NCBI GenBank assembly: GCA_003561495.1
Contig: PWWM01000006.1
Coordinates: 1 to 6,421, forward strand
DNA from: Gammaproteobacteria bacterium
GTDB taxonomy: Bacteria > Pseudomonadota > Gammaproteobacteria > Xanthomonadales > Wenzhouxiangellaceae
Direction of reading: 5' to 3'
DNA: 6,421 bases
Position 1 is the stretch's first letter, and each line of letters begins with the position of its first letter. Below are positions 6,193 through 6,421 of this stretch, piece by piece. Below the pieces are notes generated by a model. The model was not told the origin of the DNA, searched no databases, and was given only the letters and a program-made list of their open reading frames with translations. A program made the position numbers and the translations under genes.

Positions 6193-6421
6193 TTGCCCTT
6201 TTGGAAGGTTTTGGGGGCTGGGCGCCGAGTCGCCTTGCCCGGGGTGGGGGCGGGGCGCCGAGCGGCCTTGCCCGGGGCCGGGCTCGAGGTGAACGGCTTG
6301 GTCGATTCTTTAAGTTAAGGGGCGTTTTGGTGCCTGTCGCATTGGGTGGTATCTGACCGATCATGGACTGACCGGGTGCGACCGCGGGCAGTAAGTTCTT
6401 CCCGGACCCTCCATGCCGCCC
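6193..6421. other. Non-coding region downstream of mnmG
   Basis: 229 bases to the window edge with no gene I can support. The first 90 bases are very G-rich on the plus strand and contain a tandem repeat. A short AT-rich island (TTAAGTTAA at 6310-6318) stands in otherwise GC-rich sequence. I see no intrinsic terminator with a U-tract. An ATG at 6413 just before the edge could open a new gene, but no RBS precedes it and only three codons are visible. Confidence 0.6.
6220..6277. repeat. Imperfect tandem repeat, 25-nt core, 33-bp period, G-rich
   Basis: Copy one spans 6220-6244 and copy two 6253-6277. Both read GGGCGCCGAG, then TCGCCTTG or CGGCCTTG, then CCCGGGG, differing at 2 of 25 positions. 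The 8-nt spacer together with its flanks (6241-6255) is GGGG-T-GGGGG-C-GGGG. After copy two, GCCCGG-GG-CCGGGC (6270-6283) is an inverted repeat overlapping the copy's end. Function unknown. Confidence 0.75.

Noticed and set aside
6198..6217. CCTT-TTGG-AAGG and T-runs just after mnmG as an intrinsic terminator
   Set aside because: The stem is only 4 bp with weak pairs and is followed by TTTTGGGGG rather than a proper U-tract.
6044..6421. Minus-strand frame open from the right edge to 6044, Pro/Arg/Ala-rich
   Set aside because: It runs 149 bp into the conserved end of mnmG, has low-complexity composition created by the G-rich repeat, and has no RBS. A long open frame is expected on the opposite strand of GC-rich DNA.

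Overview
The window looks like a chromosomal segment of a GC-rich gammaproteobacterium. The evidence is a class A penicillin-binding protein of the PBP1A type, a full-length bacterial MnmG, a DUF4389-type membrane protein and a conserved proteobacterial hypothetical gene. Finer placement (for example around Xanthomonadales or Chromatiales) is a guess I cannot test here. I see no mobile element, CRISPR array, rRNA or tRNA.

Layout. Bases 1-1740 (+) are the 3' two thirds of mrcA (PBP1A), whose start lies left of the window. Ten bases later a 203-residue conserved hypothetical protein (1751-2362, +) follows, probably in the same transcript; it resembles a nucleotidyltransferase fold without its acidic active site. 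Its 3' end overlaps, tail to tail by 14 bp, a small minus-strand gene (2349-2582, 77 aa). That small gene is the second of a two-gene minus-strand operon: the first is a DUF4389 membrane protein with a long lysine-rich histone-H1-like tail (2575-3162), and the two overlap by 8 nt. A 128-bp divergent intergenic region (3163-3290) carries candidate promoters in both directions. To the right, on the plus strand, are a lipoprotein with a tyrosine-rich half and an arginine/serine/proline-rich half (3291-4256) and the complete tRNA-modification gene mnmG (4309-6192). The last 229 bases (6193-6421) have no gene I can support; they hold an imperfect 33-bp-period tandem repeat and dense G-runs.

Functionally the segment mixes cell-envelope genes (peptidoglycan synthase, inner-membrane DUF4389 protein, probable outer-membrane lipoprotein) with one housekeeping tRNA enzyme; nothing links them into one pathway. 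The parts most worth a second look are the uncharacterised ones: the lysine-tailed membrane protein with its coupled 77-aa partner, the degenerate nucleotidyltransferase-like protein, the compositionally extreme lipoprotein, and the repeat/G-rich stretch after mnmG. I found no convincing multi-gene novel system.
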